Assembly (NCBI RefSeq): GCF_030656345.1 | Contig: NZ_JAUSNR010000024.1 | Coordinates: 62,001-126,000 of the forward strand | DNA from: Pseudotabrizicola sp. | Lineage (GTDB): Bacteria > Pseudomonadota > Alphaproteobacteria > Rhodobacterales > Rhodobacteraceae | Reading direction: 5' to 3' | Length of the DNA stretch: 64,000 nt | Part shown: positions 43,476 to 52,487 of the stretch, one piece after another | How positions within the stretch are numbered: position 1 is the stretch's first letter | Layout of the letters: each line of letters opens with the position of its first letter | The notes under the pieces: generated by a model | The model's input: only the letters and a program-made list of their open reading frames with translations | Told to the model about the DNA's origin: nothing | Databases searched by the model: none | Translations under genes and position numbers: made by a program

Positions 43476-44519
43476 ATGGAATACAACGCAGCAACCGACA
43501 GCTTCGTGACCGATGACGGTCGGCACATCTCTGCCCGTGGCATGGAGCAGGGCACCGCAGCCTTTCACGCCCGCAGCATCCCGCAGCCCACCGCAGCCCG
43601 CACGGAAGTCGGCTATGGCCGCGAGGTCACCATCGGCCACGACGGCATGACCACCCACCGCGACAGCCCGTCCGGGGCCTCGTTCTCATTCTCCGAACAG
43701 GTCAACCCGGCAATCCCCGCGACCACCATTCAGACGAAGTCAGGCAGCCCTGTGCTATGCCGTGCGCCGCAAGGGTCTGACACCATTATAATCAAAGGAC
43801 AGCGGGCTTCTCTGGATGTTTTCGCCAGCTTGGGCGAAATCACCCGCACCCCCGATGGCGGCTTCATCATCCCCGGCGGGGCTGCACCCGGCCCTTTCGT
43901 CCAGGGTGATGCAGGGGCACCCGAAACCTCCCCGCAACAGCAGCCACAGACAAACCCTGAGGCCACCCCTACGGCCCCTTGGGCAGCCGACAGGGCAACC
44001 TCTGCCGTGGTCAATGAACTGGCCTCTACGCTGCCCGCCCCGGTCACCTATGGCCTGATGGATGATTATGCCAAGACCGGCACCTTCTCAGAGACCGAAC
44101 TGCAGGACGCTGCCAACGCCTCGGGGCAACCTCTGGAGGCCATCCGGGGCAAACTGGAGGCAGCACAGGCGGGCATGGAGGCAGCCGTATACAGCCGCCT
44201 TGAGGGCCTTGGGGTCCATGACCATGACCTGTTCTCGGATTACTGTCAGGGGCATCCTCAGCGCGCCCTTGAAGCCTTCGATGCGCTGCGGACCATGGTC
44301 GCCACAGGGGACGCCTCGGGGTTCGATAAGCTGGCCCAAGGGTATGCCAGTGAACTTGGGGGACTGGACCCGCAGTCTGTGGCGACAGCCTTGCAGGAAG
44401 CTGGCATCAAGTTCACCTATGACCGCAGCACCTTCGACTTCATCATCGAAATGGACGGCATGACACTGCCCTATAAGCAGGCTGTCCGTAACGGGATGGT
44501 CAAGGTTTCCCGCATCTGA
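43476..44519 (+). CDS. Unrecognised 347-aa phage-like protein
   Basis: Not recognised. Residues 1-150 are beta-rich with many Thr, Ser and Gly (YGREVTIGHDGMTTHRDS, GSPVLCRAPQGSDTIIIKGQ); a Pro/Thr/Gln-rich linker follows (PETSPQQQPQTNPEATPTAP); residues 190-347 are helical (ELQDAANASGQPLEAIRGKL, EAFDALRTMVATGDASGFDKL). The layout could fit a phage scaffold or structural protein. GAAGGA lies 14 bases before the ATG at 43476, with a 55-bp gap to the HNH/AP2 gene. A terminator follows. Confidence 0.6.
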   Translation: MEYNAATDSFVTDDGRHISARGMEQGTAAFHARSIPQPTAARTEVGYGREVTIGHDGMTTHRDSPSGASFSFSEQVNPAIPATTIQTKSGSPVLCRAPQGSDTIIIKGQRASLDVFASLGEITRTPDGGFIIPGGAAPGPFVQGDAGAPETSPQQQPQTNPEATPTAPWAADRATSAVVNELASTLPAPVTYGLMDDYAKTGTFSETELQDAANASGQPLEAIRGKLEAAQAGMEAAVYSRLEGLGVHDHDLFSDYCQGHPQRALEAFDALRTMVATGDASGFDKLAQGYASELGGLDPQSVATALQEAGIKFTYDRSTFDFIIEMDGMTLPYKQAVRNGMVKVSRI

Positions 44520-44528
44520 CAACTCAAC

Positions 44529-44560
44529 GCCCCCCATCGGTCACCCGGTGGGGGGCATTT
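44529..44560 (+). terminator. Intrinsic terminator after the phage-like gene row
   Basis: GCCCCCCATCGG, the loop TCAC and CCGGTGGGGGGC form a 12-bp stem with one G-T pair, followed by ATTTTG, ten bases after the stop codon. Confidence 0.8.
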
Positions 44561-44762
44561 TGTCCGTGATTACCACGTCGAGGGCGTTAACCTCTGCTAG
44601 TGGACAGGAAGCCCATTGGCTTAGAACAGACATCAGCCACGCCCTAGCAAACCAGAATACGACATCCAGTTTGCCCGTCTTTGAGCAGAGGGAGGCTTCG
44701 GTTTGGCTGCATAGAAATGCATTACGACCATAAGCGCGCCGCGATGCGCATTGATCATCTAG

Positions 44763-46568
44763 ATGCAGCGAGAATTTGAGTGTAGGCTCCGCGAAACAAC
44801 CCACTGGACGATTGATCTTGAAATGATTGATGATTTATTACCACAACTTTCAAACTGGTGGGGCGATTTGGAGCGATGGTGGCGAAACAGCCTTACAACC
44901 GTGACACGCGACGATTACACTCCGTTTCTGGATGTAAGCGGCTTTCTAGGCATTTTGGCCTTTTCAGTAGCTGTGTTTACACTCACTAGTGCAAAGTTTC
45001 AAATTAGACAGGCAACTGCTCTTGTGCCATTGCGACCAGTTTTCTTTGTGGCTCTAATAACTTCTGGTATGATAACTTTCTTAATTGAAGCGTTCATTCT
45101 TTATGAATTGAAAATTCCTAGCTTCCTTAATCCAAACAAAATAAACTACTTTGTATCCGCAGTCCTGTCCATTCTAATTCTTTACTGGATGTGTATTTGC
45201 TTTGTGCGCCCCCCCCGATTTTCTCGCTTTACGGCTCGACGCTTTTTTCAACAAACCTACATTCACATAAATAACGGCGGAAAGGATGAGATGCTTGCCT
45301 TGGCTAGAGAACTCATGCGTGAAGCACCAAGGTTGATGCGCCACGCTCCACAAACAAAGCAGCACTACTTTAAGAATGAAGAACCAATTACGCTATCGGC
45401 AGTGCAAACACATGCGCACTTTCTTTTAGAACTCCTAGGCGACACTCGTTTCTGTGAAATGTTAGCAAGCGAAATTCCATCGTTTCCTGCTCACATGGTG
45501 GAAGAAGCAATAAATATGAAACGATATGATGTTCGTATCCAGCTCATGGTGCGACGTACGGTTTTGGCGATGCTGAAAAGACCGAACTCCGCCTTGTTCG
45601 TAGAGAACGAATGGCTGGAGCAGGGGTTCATTGGTGATGCGAAACCCATTACGCGCGCGATTTTTAAAAACTGGCACTACCTTGAGAGTTACGAGCGGGG
45701 CTTGGAGTCACCTCTTGATATGAGTTATCCGCACGCTCGCACTTGGGACACTGAAACGTGGCGGGTCTACTTTGGCCTTGCGCGTGAGTATGTTCGAGGA
45801 TTAGTCTTCCAAGGGAGGCCAAACTGGGATGCTCGCGGCATCCACTACATCTTAGAAACAACAAAGAAAGCGTACGAAAATCTTGGCGATATGGCAAGGT
45901 ACGAAAGTACATTTAGCTCCCAAAATCCTTTATGGCACGCGCGAGAGGCGAATAAATTTCTGAATGAACTCGTGGTGATTTTTGATGAATCAGGCGGCTG
46001 GGTGGGATTTGATAGAACCGACGATTTTCGATACGGTCACGATTTATCTTCTAGAATTGCAGAGTTGCGCTTTGAAACCATTTTCACTGCTGCGCAGGTT
46101 AATACCAAAGAATTCCGGATGTGGGATGTTCAGCATAATTTAGTTTGGTACCCCATTGAGATGCGTTCGGCCAGAGAAACAAAAGTAATGATGATGGCAT
46201 CTAGGAAACTCCGGAGAATGATTTGGAATGAGATTGTTCAGATGGATGACATTCCAAATTACAAAGGGGCAGCGTACATTCGTTTTTGCCTCAATGTCTT
46301 GGGCTTTTACGACCCAAGCATTCAGCGTAAAAGGTCTCTGGACAAGGATTCGTGGCCACTTGCAAAAGTTCTGGCTGACTGGGTAAGAAGAAACTACCAA
46401 ACAGTTGCCAAATCACATCCGCCAGTGGCAAAGGCAATGCTTCCTGCAAATATTGAATACGATCCAGTGTCGCAGACACTAGTTCGGTTGCAGGATGATA
46501 CACTTACTGGCGTGCCGCGACGGAAGGTTTTTGCGCTCAATGTGGCGCGTCCTGATCTCCCTGAGTAG
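44763..46568 (+). CDS. AT-rich 601-aa membrane protein of unknown function
   Basis: Not recognised. Three membrane helices lie in the first 160 residues (FLGILAFSVAVFTLTSAKF, FVALITSGMITFLIEAFILY, YFVSAVLSILILYWMCICFV). The remaining 440 residues are a large helical, probably cytoplasmic domain rich in Arg, Glu and aromatic residues (REAPRLMRHAPQTKQHYF, TRTWDTETWRVYFGLAREYV-like). The DNA is visibly richer in A and T than the rest of the window, and codon use differs, pointing to transfer from another source. The start could also be the ATG at 44823; neither has a good ribosome-binding site. A membrane-anchored effector in phage defence is possible but unproven. Confidence 0.7.
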   Translation: MQREFECRLRETTHWTIDLEMIDDLLPQLSNWWGDLERWWRNSLTTVTRDDYTPFLDVSGFLGILAFSVAVFTLTSAKFQIRQATALVPLRPVFFVALITSGMITFLIEAFILYELKIPSFLNPNKINYFVSAVLSILILYWMCICFVRPPRFSRFTARRFFQQTYIHINNGGKDEMLALARELMREAPRLMRHAPQTKQHYFKNEEPITLSAVQTHAHFLLELLGDTRFCEMLASEIPSFPAHMVEEAINMKRYDVRIQLMVRRTVLAMLKRPNSALFVENEWLEQGFIGDAKPITRAIFKNWHYLESYERGLESPLDMSYPHARTWDTETWRVYFGLAREYVRGLVFQGRPNWDARGIHYILETTKKAYENLGDMARYESTFSSQNPLWHAREANKFLNELVVIFDESGGWVGFDRTDDFRYGHDLSSRIAELRFETIFTAAQVNTKEFRMWDVQHNLVWYPIEMRSARETKVMMMASRKLRRMIWNEIVQMDDIPNYKGAAYIRFCLNVLGFYDPSIQRKRSLDKDSWPLAKVLADWVRRNYQTVAKSHPPVAKAMLPANIEYDPVSQTLVRLQDDTLTGVPRRKVFALNVARPDLPE

Positions 46569-46712
46569 CTGCGGCCTGCTTCGCCCGTTCTCAATTTTCT
46601 TCCAGAGCGCCACCGCGCCAAAATCGTCTGCACATTGATCCAATAGACCTTCGTTTGAACAACAATGGACGTACCGGAGGTTGACCGGAAACCGTTGGTG
46701 TTGTCGGGCCAC

Positions 46713-48119
46713 CTAGGCTTCCAACCCAAAGGCCCGCTTCATGACCCGCGTTGTCGCCCGCAGCTTGGCAACCTCGCCACCATAGACCCGGTCACCGACA
46801 CCGCCCAGCGCGTGACCCAGTATCAGGTTCTGGTCTAGCGATGCCGCCTCGGACAGCGTCAGCCTGTCTTTCATATTGTGGCGCAGGGAATGGATGACGT
46901 GCTTTTCGTCTACCGACACCCGCCTCAGGTGCTTCATAAGCGATGCAGAGGCAGCGTCTGACCCCCTGTTGCGGCCATAGGTAGGGAACAGCATAAGTTC
47001 ACCCTCAGCCGCCTCAAGGGCCTCCTGAGCGGCAGCCAAGGCGTCACCAACAAGCGGCACTTGACGCCGGGAGGACTCCGTTTTCAGGCTGCGCAGATCG
47101 TGCGGCTCAATGCGGATGTGCGGCAGGTCACCCGTCACCTTCACATCCTCCACCCGCAGCCCAGTGATCTCGGCAATACGGCATCCTGTCCCTTCGATCA
47201 GCCGCCAGATATGCGCCAGCGCCGGGGAGGCATTAGCAAGTATCCTGTCGCGCGTCTCTTTGAGGACATCAACCGGCAACGGGTCGCGCTTTTCAGAAGC
47301 CTTGCGGCCCTGACCCTTGGCCACACGTTCCACCGGCAGACGGCTGAAAGGGTTCTGAACGTTGTCCCCCAAGCCGAACTCCACCTTCGCAAAGTTGATG
47401 ACAGCCGTAATGATCGTCAGTTCCCGCGACACCGTGGCGGCGCTGACCTTCCCGCCAACGCCTCTACCCCTGACCTTCACCCGGTCAAGCATTTCATCCC
47501 GCACCGCTCGGGCGTCCTCTCGGGCGATCGATGACAATGCGGGGTCACGCCCCATGGCGTTGATGGCGGTTTCTATGACCCGCCTTGCAAGCCCCACCAC
47601 GCGGCTATCCGTGTCCGGGTGGCTCTCGTTCAGATGCTCTTTGAGATACAGCTTCAGGGCATCCCCAAGAGTCGGTTCGGGGGCCTTGATCTTGCCCGGA
47701 GCGTCCCTCAGCAGATTGATCGTGTAGCGGTCCAGTGGCGGCACACCAAGTGGCCCGTCTTCGTCCTGCGGGTATTTGTCGGCAAGCGTATCGGCCACTA
47801 TGTCCAGATCATCCTGAGAAGCCCCTGCGGCGACCAGATCAGCGCGCCTTCTGAGGGCTTCTGCATAGGCTTCACGCTCAGACAGCTTGGCATTGGCCAC
47901 GCCCTTTGTTCGCGCCCGACCCAGCTTGGCCTCGGCAATCTCCCGCTCCACCTCGGCATGATACCGGGGATAGGCGGCAAGGGCTGCCCGCTGGGAATCA
48001 CCCAGCTTGCGTTTGAACTCCCGCTTGGCGATGACCTCGGCAACATCTTTGGGCACCCTGCGGCGGTACTGCCAACTGCCCGATTTGGTTCGCTCGATGT
48101 GCTTCAAAACAAGTCCCAT
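46713..48119 (-). CDS. Tyrosine integrase of the island
   Basis: A 468-aa integrase of the kind with an N-terminal LKHIERTKSGSWQYRRRVPKDV domain (DUF6538-like), a helical core-binding domain (ALKLYLKEHLNESHPDTDS) and a catalytic domain. The catalytic residues are visible: Arg in EGTGCRIAEITGL, His-Arg in IHSLRHNMKDRL, the second His in LGHALGG and the Tyr in DRVYGGE. It lies 91 bp from the tRNA-Gly gene with its 5' end toward it, the usual position for an integrase that uses the tRNA 3' end as target. It most likely excises and integrates the 36.1-48.2 kb island. Confidence 0.93.
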   Translation of the reverse strand: MGLVLKHIERTKSGSWQYRRRVPKDVAEVIAKREFKRKLGDSQRAALAAYPRYHAEVEREIAEAKLGRARTKGVANAKLSEREAYAEALRRRADLVAAGASQDDLDIVADTLADKYPQDEDGPLGVPPLDRYTINLLRDAPGKIKAPEPTLGDALKLYLKEHLNESHPDTDSRVVGLARRVIETAINAMGRDPALSSIAREDARAVRDEMLDRVKVRGRGVGGKVSAATVSRELTIITAVINFAKVEFGLGDNVQNPFSRLPVERVAKGQGRKASEKRDPLPVDVLKETRDRILANASPALAHIWRLIEGTGCRIAEITGLRVEDVKVTGDLPHIRIEPHDLRSLKTESSRRQVPLVGDALAAAQEALEAAEGELMLFPTYGRNRGSDAASASLMKHLRRVSVDEKHVIHSLRHNMKDRLTLSEAASLDQNLILGHALGGVGDRVYGGEVAKLRATTRVMKRAFGLEA

Positions 48120-48207
48120 GTGTGCCCCGTGTGTGCTGTAATGTGCACCGGAAGGGAACGCAAGTATCGGAAGTTATTGAGAAATATGGACTGACAAGGG
48201 GTCCAAT

Positions 48208-48221
48208 GGAGCGGGCGGCGG
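48208..48221. repeat. Putative right attachment site at the tRNA-Gly 3' end
   Basis: TGGAGCGGGCGGCG, identical to 36115-36128. It covers the discriminator base and the last acceptor-stem bases of the tRNA plus three flanking bases. Integration here would rebuild the tRNA gene. Confidence 0.7.
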
Positions 48222-48281
48222 GAATCGAACCCGCGTCTTTAGCTTGGAAGGCTAAGGTCTTACCATTACACAACGCCCGCG
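48211..48281 (-). tRNA. tRNA-Gly(TCC)
   Basis: A complete 71-base tRNA gene without encoded CCA. The acceptor stem GCGGGCG pairs with CGCCCGC, the D arm contains AATGGTAAGAC, the anticodon loop is CTTCCAA with anticodon TCC flanked by the stem TTAGC/GCTAA, and the T arm is GCGGGTTCGATTCCCGC. It reads GGA codons as glycine. Its 3' end is the right boundary of the island. Confidence 0.97.
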
Positions 48282-48390
48282 CTCTGGGCTGGAAATAGAG
48301 GATCGCGCGGGCAGGGTCAACCGGGGCCGTGCGGAGGGCGGGGCAGATTTTCCTGATGTCCGCACCTCCCCCCGGGTTTAAGGCCTGCGG

Positions 48391-49002
48391 TCAGGGCCGG
48401 ATCAGCCCGGCGTTGCGGGCGATCATGGCGGCGTGGGTGCGGTTTCTGGCCCCCAGTTTGCGGGCAAGGGTCTTGACGTGCAGTTTGACCGTCACTTCCT
48501 GAACCGCCAGATCGCGGGCGATTTCCTTGTTGGACTTGCCGTCGCAGATGCCTTCCAGCACTTCGCGTTCCCGCCGGGTCAGGTCTTCCAGCACCGCGTT
48601 CGGCGGCGGCGGATCTTCCAGCATCGACATTGGGGCGAAAATCTCACCCGCAGCCATCCGCTTGATGGCGGCGATCAGCGCTTTGATCCCCAATGTTTTT
48701 GGCACAAAACCGACAGCGCCACTGGCAAGCGCCTCTTGCGCCAAATCGCGGCGGATGGTGCCGGACATCACCGCCACAGGCACCCCGGGCGCGGCACTGC
48801 GGACCTTGCGTAGCCCGTCCAGCCCGTCCATCCCCGGCATCTGGTAATCCAGCAGCACCAGATCAAAGGGTTGCTGCGTCAGGGCGTCGAGCGCCGGCTG
48901 CAACCCTGCCACAGAGACCACCACAATGCCGCCATCCACCGCCACCAATGCGGAGACCGATTCACGGAACAAGTCATGATCGTCGGCCAGAAGCATCCGC
49001 AC
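48391..49002 (-). CDS. NarL/FixJ-type response regulator
   Basis: A 203-aa regulator. The receiver domain has the acidic pair in LLADDHDLFRESV, the phosphorylation-site Asp in DLVLLDYQMPGMDG and the conserved Lys in GFVPKTLG. The LuxR-type DNA-binding domain is LTRREREVLEGICDGKSNKEIA to VKLHVKTLARKLGARNRTHA. GTG at 49002 follows AGAGGA at better spacing than the ATG two codons later. It is divergent from a hybrid histidine kinase across 115 bp, so the two are probably partners. Confidence 0.9.
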   Translation of the reverse strand: MRMLLADDHDLFRESVSALVAVDGGIVVVSVAGLQPALDALTQQPFDLVLLDYQMPGMDGLDGLRKVRSAAPGVPVAVMSGTIRRDLAQEALASGAVGFVPKTLGIKALIAAIKRMAAGEIFAPMSMLEDPPPPNAVLEDLTRREREVLEGICDGKSNKEIARDLAVQEVTVKLHVKTLARKLGARNRTHAAMIARNAGLIRP

Positions 49003-49050
49003 GTGTCTTTTCCTCTGTCCGGCAAGGGACATTCGCATTTTCGGGAGCGT

Positions 49051-49085
49051 CATTTCGGCATGAAATGTACTAAGATATACCTTAG
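49051..49085. promoter_or_regulatory. Two palindromes between the response regulator and the hybrid kinase
   Basis: CATTTC-GGCAT-GAAATG (49051-49067) and CTAAG-ATATAC-CTTAG (49070-49085) lie side by side in the 115-bp divergent promoter region. Both are candidate binding sites, for example for autoregulation by the response regulator. Confidence 0.5.
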
Positions 49086-49117
49086 CCTGATTTTGGTCCG
49101 CAGATGCAAGGGTTCCG

Positions 49118-51676
49118 ATGACAATTTTGCCATACACTCCCCCCTGGCGGGCGCTCGGATCAATTCGCGCTCTCGCGGTTGTCGGCATGGTGCTGGGGCT
49201 TCTGGCCATCATCGGCGCGCTGGCCCTGGATGTGCGCAACCGGCTGGACGAACTGGATCTGGCCGACAGTGACAACGGCCAATGGGTCATGATGCAGACC
49301 GAGGTAGAGGTGTTGCGCCTGCAAAGCACGCTGGTCAGGGCGCGCGCGGGGCAAGCCAGCCCGAATGAAGTGCGGCGCTGGTTCAATGTGATGTACAGCC
49401 GCCTGCGCATGCTGGAACAAAGTCCGCTTTACGCAGGCTTCATCCAGCAGCCCGAAAACCTGAGCCGGCTGAAAGCGATGCAGGCCTATGCAGACAGATG
49501 GGTCAGCGCGATTGACGCTTCAGACGCCGTCCTTGCCGCCGCCCTGCCGGACATGGAAGCGCAAAGCGCCGAAGTTCAGCGGCTGACACGGGATCTGTCG
49601 CTGGACTCATTGCTGATGTTTTCGGTAAATACGGATGAATCGCGCGCCAGTGTGAGACGCACCCTGACGCTGCTGGCCACAGCCATCGCAGCCACCATCC
49701 TGCTGCTGGTCTTGCTGGCTGGCATGGCCAGCCGCCTGTTCCGGGTCACACAGCGGCAGGCGCGTGAAAATCAGATTGCCGGAGAGCGGCTGCAGCTGAT
49801 CATCGCCACCTCGCCCGATGCCATTGTGGTAACCAACCGCGGCGGCTGGGTGGTAGAGTTCAACCCGGTGGCCGAGGCGATGTTCGGCCTGTCGCGGAAC
49901 CAGGTTCTGGGCCGGCAGATTGTGCCCATTCTGTTTTCGCCGCAGACGCAGGAAGATTATCAGGCACGGCTGCGCGACATTATCTCTGCTGCCGTCAGGT
50001 CCGGCCCCCAGCGCTTTGAAATCACCGGCCGCCGCGCGGATGGACGGGCGATCCCGCTGGAGGCGTCGCTTGCGATCCGCGATCTGAACCGGGGCGCACT
50101 GATCGTCACTTTTCTGCGCGACATTTCGCAGCGTCAGGCCGACCGGCTGGCGCTGGAAGAAGCGCTGACGCGGGCCCGTGCCGGAGAAAAGGCCAAGGCC
50201 GATTTTCTGGCCGTGATGAGCCATGAGATGCGCACACCGCTGAACGGGCTGATCGGGTCGATGGAGCTGATGAATGACACCACGCTTGATGACAGCCAGC
50301 GTGAACTGCTGCGGATCATGGGTGTCTCGGGCGACATTCTGCTGGGCCATGTCGATTCCGTGCTGGACCTGTCACGCACCGCAGCCGGTCAGATCCGGCT
50401 GGCCGACACGCCCTTTGCGCTCGACCGGCTGATCGAGGATTGTCTTGCCAATCAGGCTGGTGTGGCCCGCGCGGGGGGCAACAGCCTGCAACATGTGCCG
50501 CTGTCGGGCCCTCTGGGAAACGTGCGGGGCGATCCGGGGCGGTTGCAGCAGATCTTGCTGAACCTGATCGGCAATGCGGTCAAATTCACCCGCAATGGCA
50601 CCATCACCATAGAAACCGAACGCCTGCCCGGACGGACCGACAGCACCGGGCCGCAGATGACGGAAATCCGCGTCATCGATACCGGCATCGGCATCGCCCC
50701 CGCCGATCTGGGCCGGGTGTTCGACGATTTTGCCACCGTCGATTCCTCCTATGGCCGCGCGGCTGGCGGTACCGGGCTGGGGCTTGGCATCGCGCGACGG
50801 CTGGCACAGGCGATGGGGGGCAGCATCGGCGTTGAAAGCAACCCCGGCGAAGGCAGTCTGTTCTGGCTGCGCCTGCCGCTGCCAGCCGTCGCCCCGGCAC
50901 CACCACTGGCAGACCTGCCGGTTCCAGCCCTGCGGCTCGCGCCCGCAAAGCAGGAACTGGATATTCTTCTGATCGAAGACAACAGCATCAACCGCTTTTT
51001 GCTGCGCCGCACCCTGAGTGACCTGAACCACCGGGTGACCGAGGCTGAAGACGGCATCGAAGGCGTCGCCATCGCAGCCCGGACCCGGTTCGATCTGATC
51101 ATCACCGATATTTCGATGCCACGCCTTGACGGGATCGACGCGGCGCGGCGCATTCGCGGCGGTGGTGCGTCAATGCAGGCGCGGATCATCGCGCTGACCG
51201 CACATGCGCTGCCCGAAGATGTCGAGGCGTTCCGGCAGGCGGGGCTGGATGCCTGTCTCACCAAGCCCGTCACGCGTGAGGCGCTGCTGGCGCAGCTTTA
51301 TGGCGACGCTGATCCGGCGGCGTTACCGACCCGCGACAAGTTGGAAAACACCGCCCTTGATGAACTGGCCGAGGCGTTGGGAAAGCCCGTCGCGGCCTCG
51401 CTGATCGACCGGATGGTGGCCGAAGGCGACGACACGCTGGCCCGGATCTGCGCGCACCCGGCACCGGATGCCGAAACCGCCCGGATCGCCCACCAACTGG
51501 CGGGCGGCTGCACAACCTTCGGCGCGATTGCGCTGCGCGATGCCTTGGCGGCATTGGAGCGGGCCATTGATGATGCCAACCGGGCAGAGGCAGCGCGGCT
51601 GATTGCAACGCTGCCGGCGCTCTGGGCCGACACAAGACAGGCGCTTGCCACGCGCAGTGGCTTACTGGTCGCCTGA
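49118..51676 (+). CDS. Hybrid sensor histidine kinase (PAS-HisKA-HATPase-REC-HPt)
   Basis: An 852-aa membrane kinase. TM1 is near residues 15-40, followed by a periplasmic helical sensor part and TM2 (LLATAIAATILLLVLLAGM, about 190-210). Then come a PAS domain (IIATSPDAIVVTNRGG), the HisKA box with H369 in VMSHEMRTPLNG, the ATPase boxes (LNLIGNAVKF, VIDTGIGI, GGTGLGLGIA), a receiver domain with D664 in IITDISMPRLDG, and a C-terminal HPt domain with H792 in IAHQLAGGCTTFG. The phosphorelay would pass from H369 to D664 to H792 and on to the divergent response regulator. The signal is unknown. Confidence 0.92.
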   Translation: MTILPYTPPWRALGSIRALAVVGMVLGLLAIIGALALDVRNRLDELDLADSDNGQWVMMQTEVEVLRLQSTLVRARAGQASPNEVRRWFNVMYSRLRMLEQSPLYAGFIQQPENLSRLKAMQAYADRWVSAIDASDAVLAAALPDMEAQSAEVQRLTRDLSLDSLLMFSVNTDESRASVRRTLTLLATAIAATILLLVLLAGMASRLFRVTQRQARENQIAGERLQLIIATSPDAIVVTNRGGWVVEFNPVAEAMFGLSRNQVLGRQIVPILFSPQTQEDYQARLRDIISAAVRSGPQRFEITGRRADGRAIPLEASLAIRDLNRGALIVTFLRDISQRQADRLALEEALTRARAGEKAKADFLAVMSHEMRTPLNGLIGSMELMNDTTLDDSQRELLRIMGVSGDILLGHVDSVLDLSRTAAGQIRLADTPFALDRLIEDCLANQAGVARAGGNSLQHVPLSGPLGNVRGDPGRLQQILLNLIGNAVKFTRNGTITIETERLPGRTDSTGPQMTEIRVIDTGIGIAPADLGRVFDDFATVDSSYGRAAGGTGLGLGIARRLAQAMGGSIGVESNPGEGSLFWLRLPLPAVAPAPPLADLPVPALRLAPAKQELDILLIEDNSINRFLLRRTLSDLNHRVTEAEDGIEGVAIAARTRFDLIITDISMPRLDGIDAARRIRGGGASMQARIIALTAHALPEDVEAFRQAGLDACLTKPVTREALLAQLYGDADPAALPTRDKLENTALDELAEALGKPVAASLIDRMVAEGDDTLARICAHPAPDAETARIAHQLAGGCTTFGAIALRDALAALERAIDDANRAEAARLIATLPALWADTRQALATRSGLLVA

Positions 51677-52417
51677 CCCACCGCGCAAAGCGCTGGCAAT
51701 CAGTCCGGGCACCCGCGCATCGCGCCCCAGCGCGGGCAGCACCCGGCCGGTGAACCCGGCCTCGGCCAAGGCGGCGGGCAGATCATCGGTGACGTGTTCC
51801 CCTTCTGCGGCAAAGAACGGCAGGCAGACCGCGTCGGCGGGGAATCCGCTCACCTCGGCCAGTCGGGGGTGCTGGTCGATAAAGGCGGCATCACACCGGG
51901 CCAGCAGCAGACCCTCTTTCAGCCGCCCGGCGACCGCATTGGCCACATCCGACGGGGCCGAACTGCGGCCCGAGCCATGGGCGGCAAGCAACACCTCTCC
52001 GCCCGGCGGCACCCCGGCTTCGTGCAGCACGCGCAGCGCAAGGTTCTGCACGTCAAGGTCAAGCCCGAAGGGCGGCAGGCAGCGCCACCGCGCACAACCC
52101 GCCGCCCCGCCGCAGCCGTCCCGGTCACAGGGGCCGGCCTCAAACAAGGCCGCACGGCAGGCTTTGGCCAGACGTTCGGGCAGATGCTGGCGGGTGAACC
52201 AGCCATCGGCCATGAACATCGGGTAGACCAGTCCGCCGTCGCCGCCTGCCCGCGCCAAGGCCGCCGTCAGCCTGCCCTCGGCGGCCAGTGTCGCCGACTC
52301 TACCTGCCAGCCGGGCAGGTGCGCCGCCACATCAGCGGCCAGCGCGGCAAGCGCCGCCTCGGCAGGTTCCGGGTCAGAGGGTTGGCCATGGGCCACGATC
52401 AGGGCGGTTTGTGTCAT
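51662..52417 (-). CDS. CbiX-like sirohydrochlorin chelatase-family protein
   Basis: A 251-aa protein of the chelatase fold. It has ALIVAHGQPSDPEPAE at the start and LLAAHGSGRSSAPSDVA in the middle, the two histidine motifs of CbiX/SirB-type enzymes, plus VYPMFMADGWFTR and VCLPFFAAEGEH. The Cys-rich insert GPCDRDGCGGAAGCARWRC could bind an iron-sulfur cluster, known for some CbiX proteins. A role in cobalt or iron insertion into tetrapyrroles is inferred. Its stop overlaps the convergent kinase stop by 15 bp. Confidence 0.78.
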   Translation of the reverse strand: MTQTALIVAHGQPSDPEPAEAALAALAADVAAHLPGWQVESATLAAEGRLTAALARAGGDGGLVYPMFMADGWFTRQHLPERLAKACRAALFEAGPCDRDGCGGAAGCARWRCLPPFGLDLDVQNLALRVLHEAGVPPGGEVLLAAHGSGRSSAPSDVANAVAGRLKEGLLLARCDAAFIDQHPRLAEVSGFPADAVCLPFFAAEGEHVTDDLPAALAEAGFTGRVLPALGRDARVPGLIASALRGGSGDQ

Positions 52418-52487
52418 ATACTGGATTTAGGGGCGCGATACGGCGCGACAAGGGGGTTAACGCGGTGGGGGTCACAGGGGCGCGACG

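Larger units (their letters stand above)
36115..48221. mobile_element. 12.1-kb genomic island integrated at tRNA-Gly(TCC)
   Basis: The segment is bounded by two exact copies of TGGAGCGGGCGGCG (36115-36128 and 48208-48221). The right copy covers the last 11 bases of the tRNA-Gly gene plus three flanking bases. A tyrosine integrase (46713-48119) lies next to the tRNA, reading inward. All genes between are accessory: small membrane proteins, an LRR protein, a serine resolvase, phage-like unknown genes and an AT-rich gene. The genes on both sides are core-type. The resolvase suggests that a second mobile unit contributed to the island. Confidence 0.75.
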
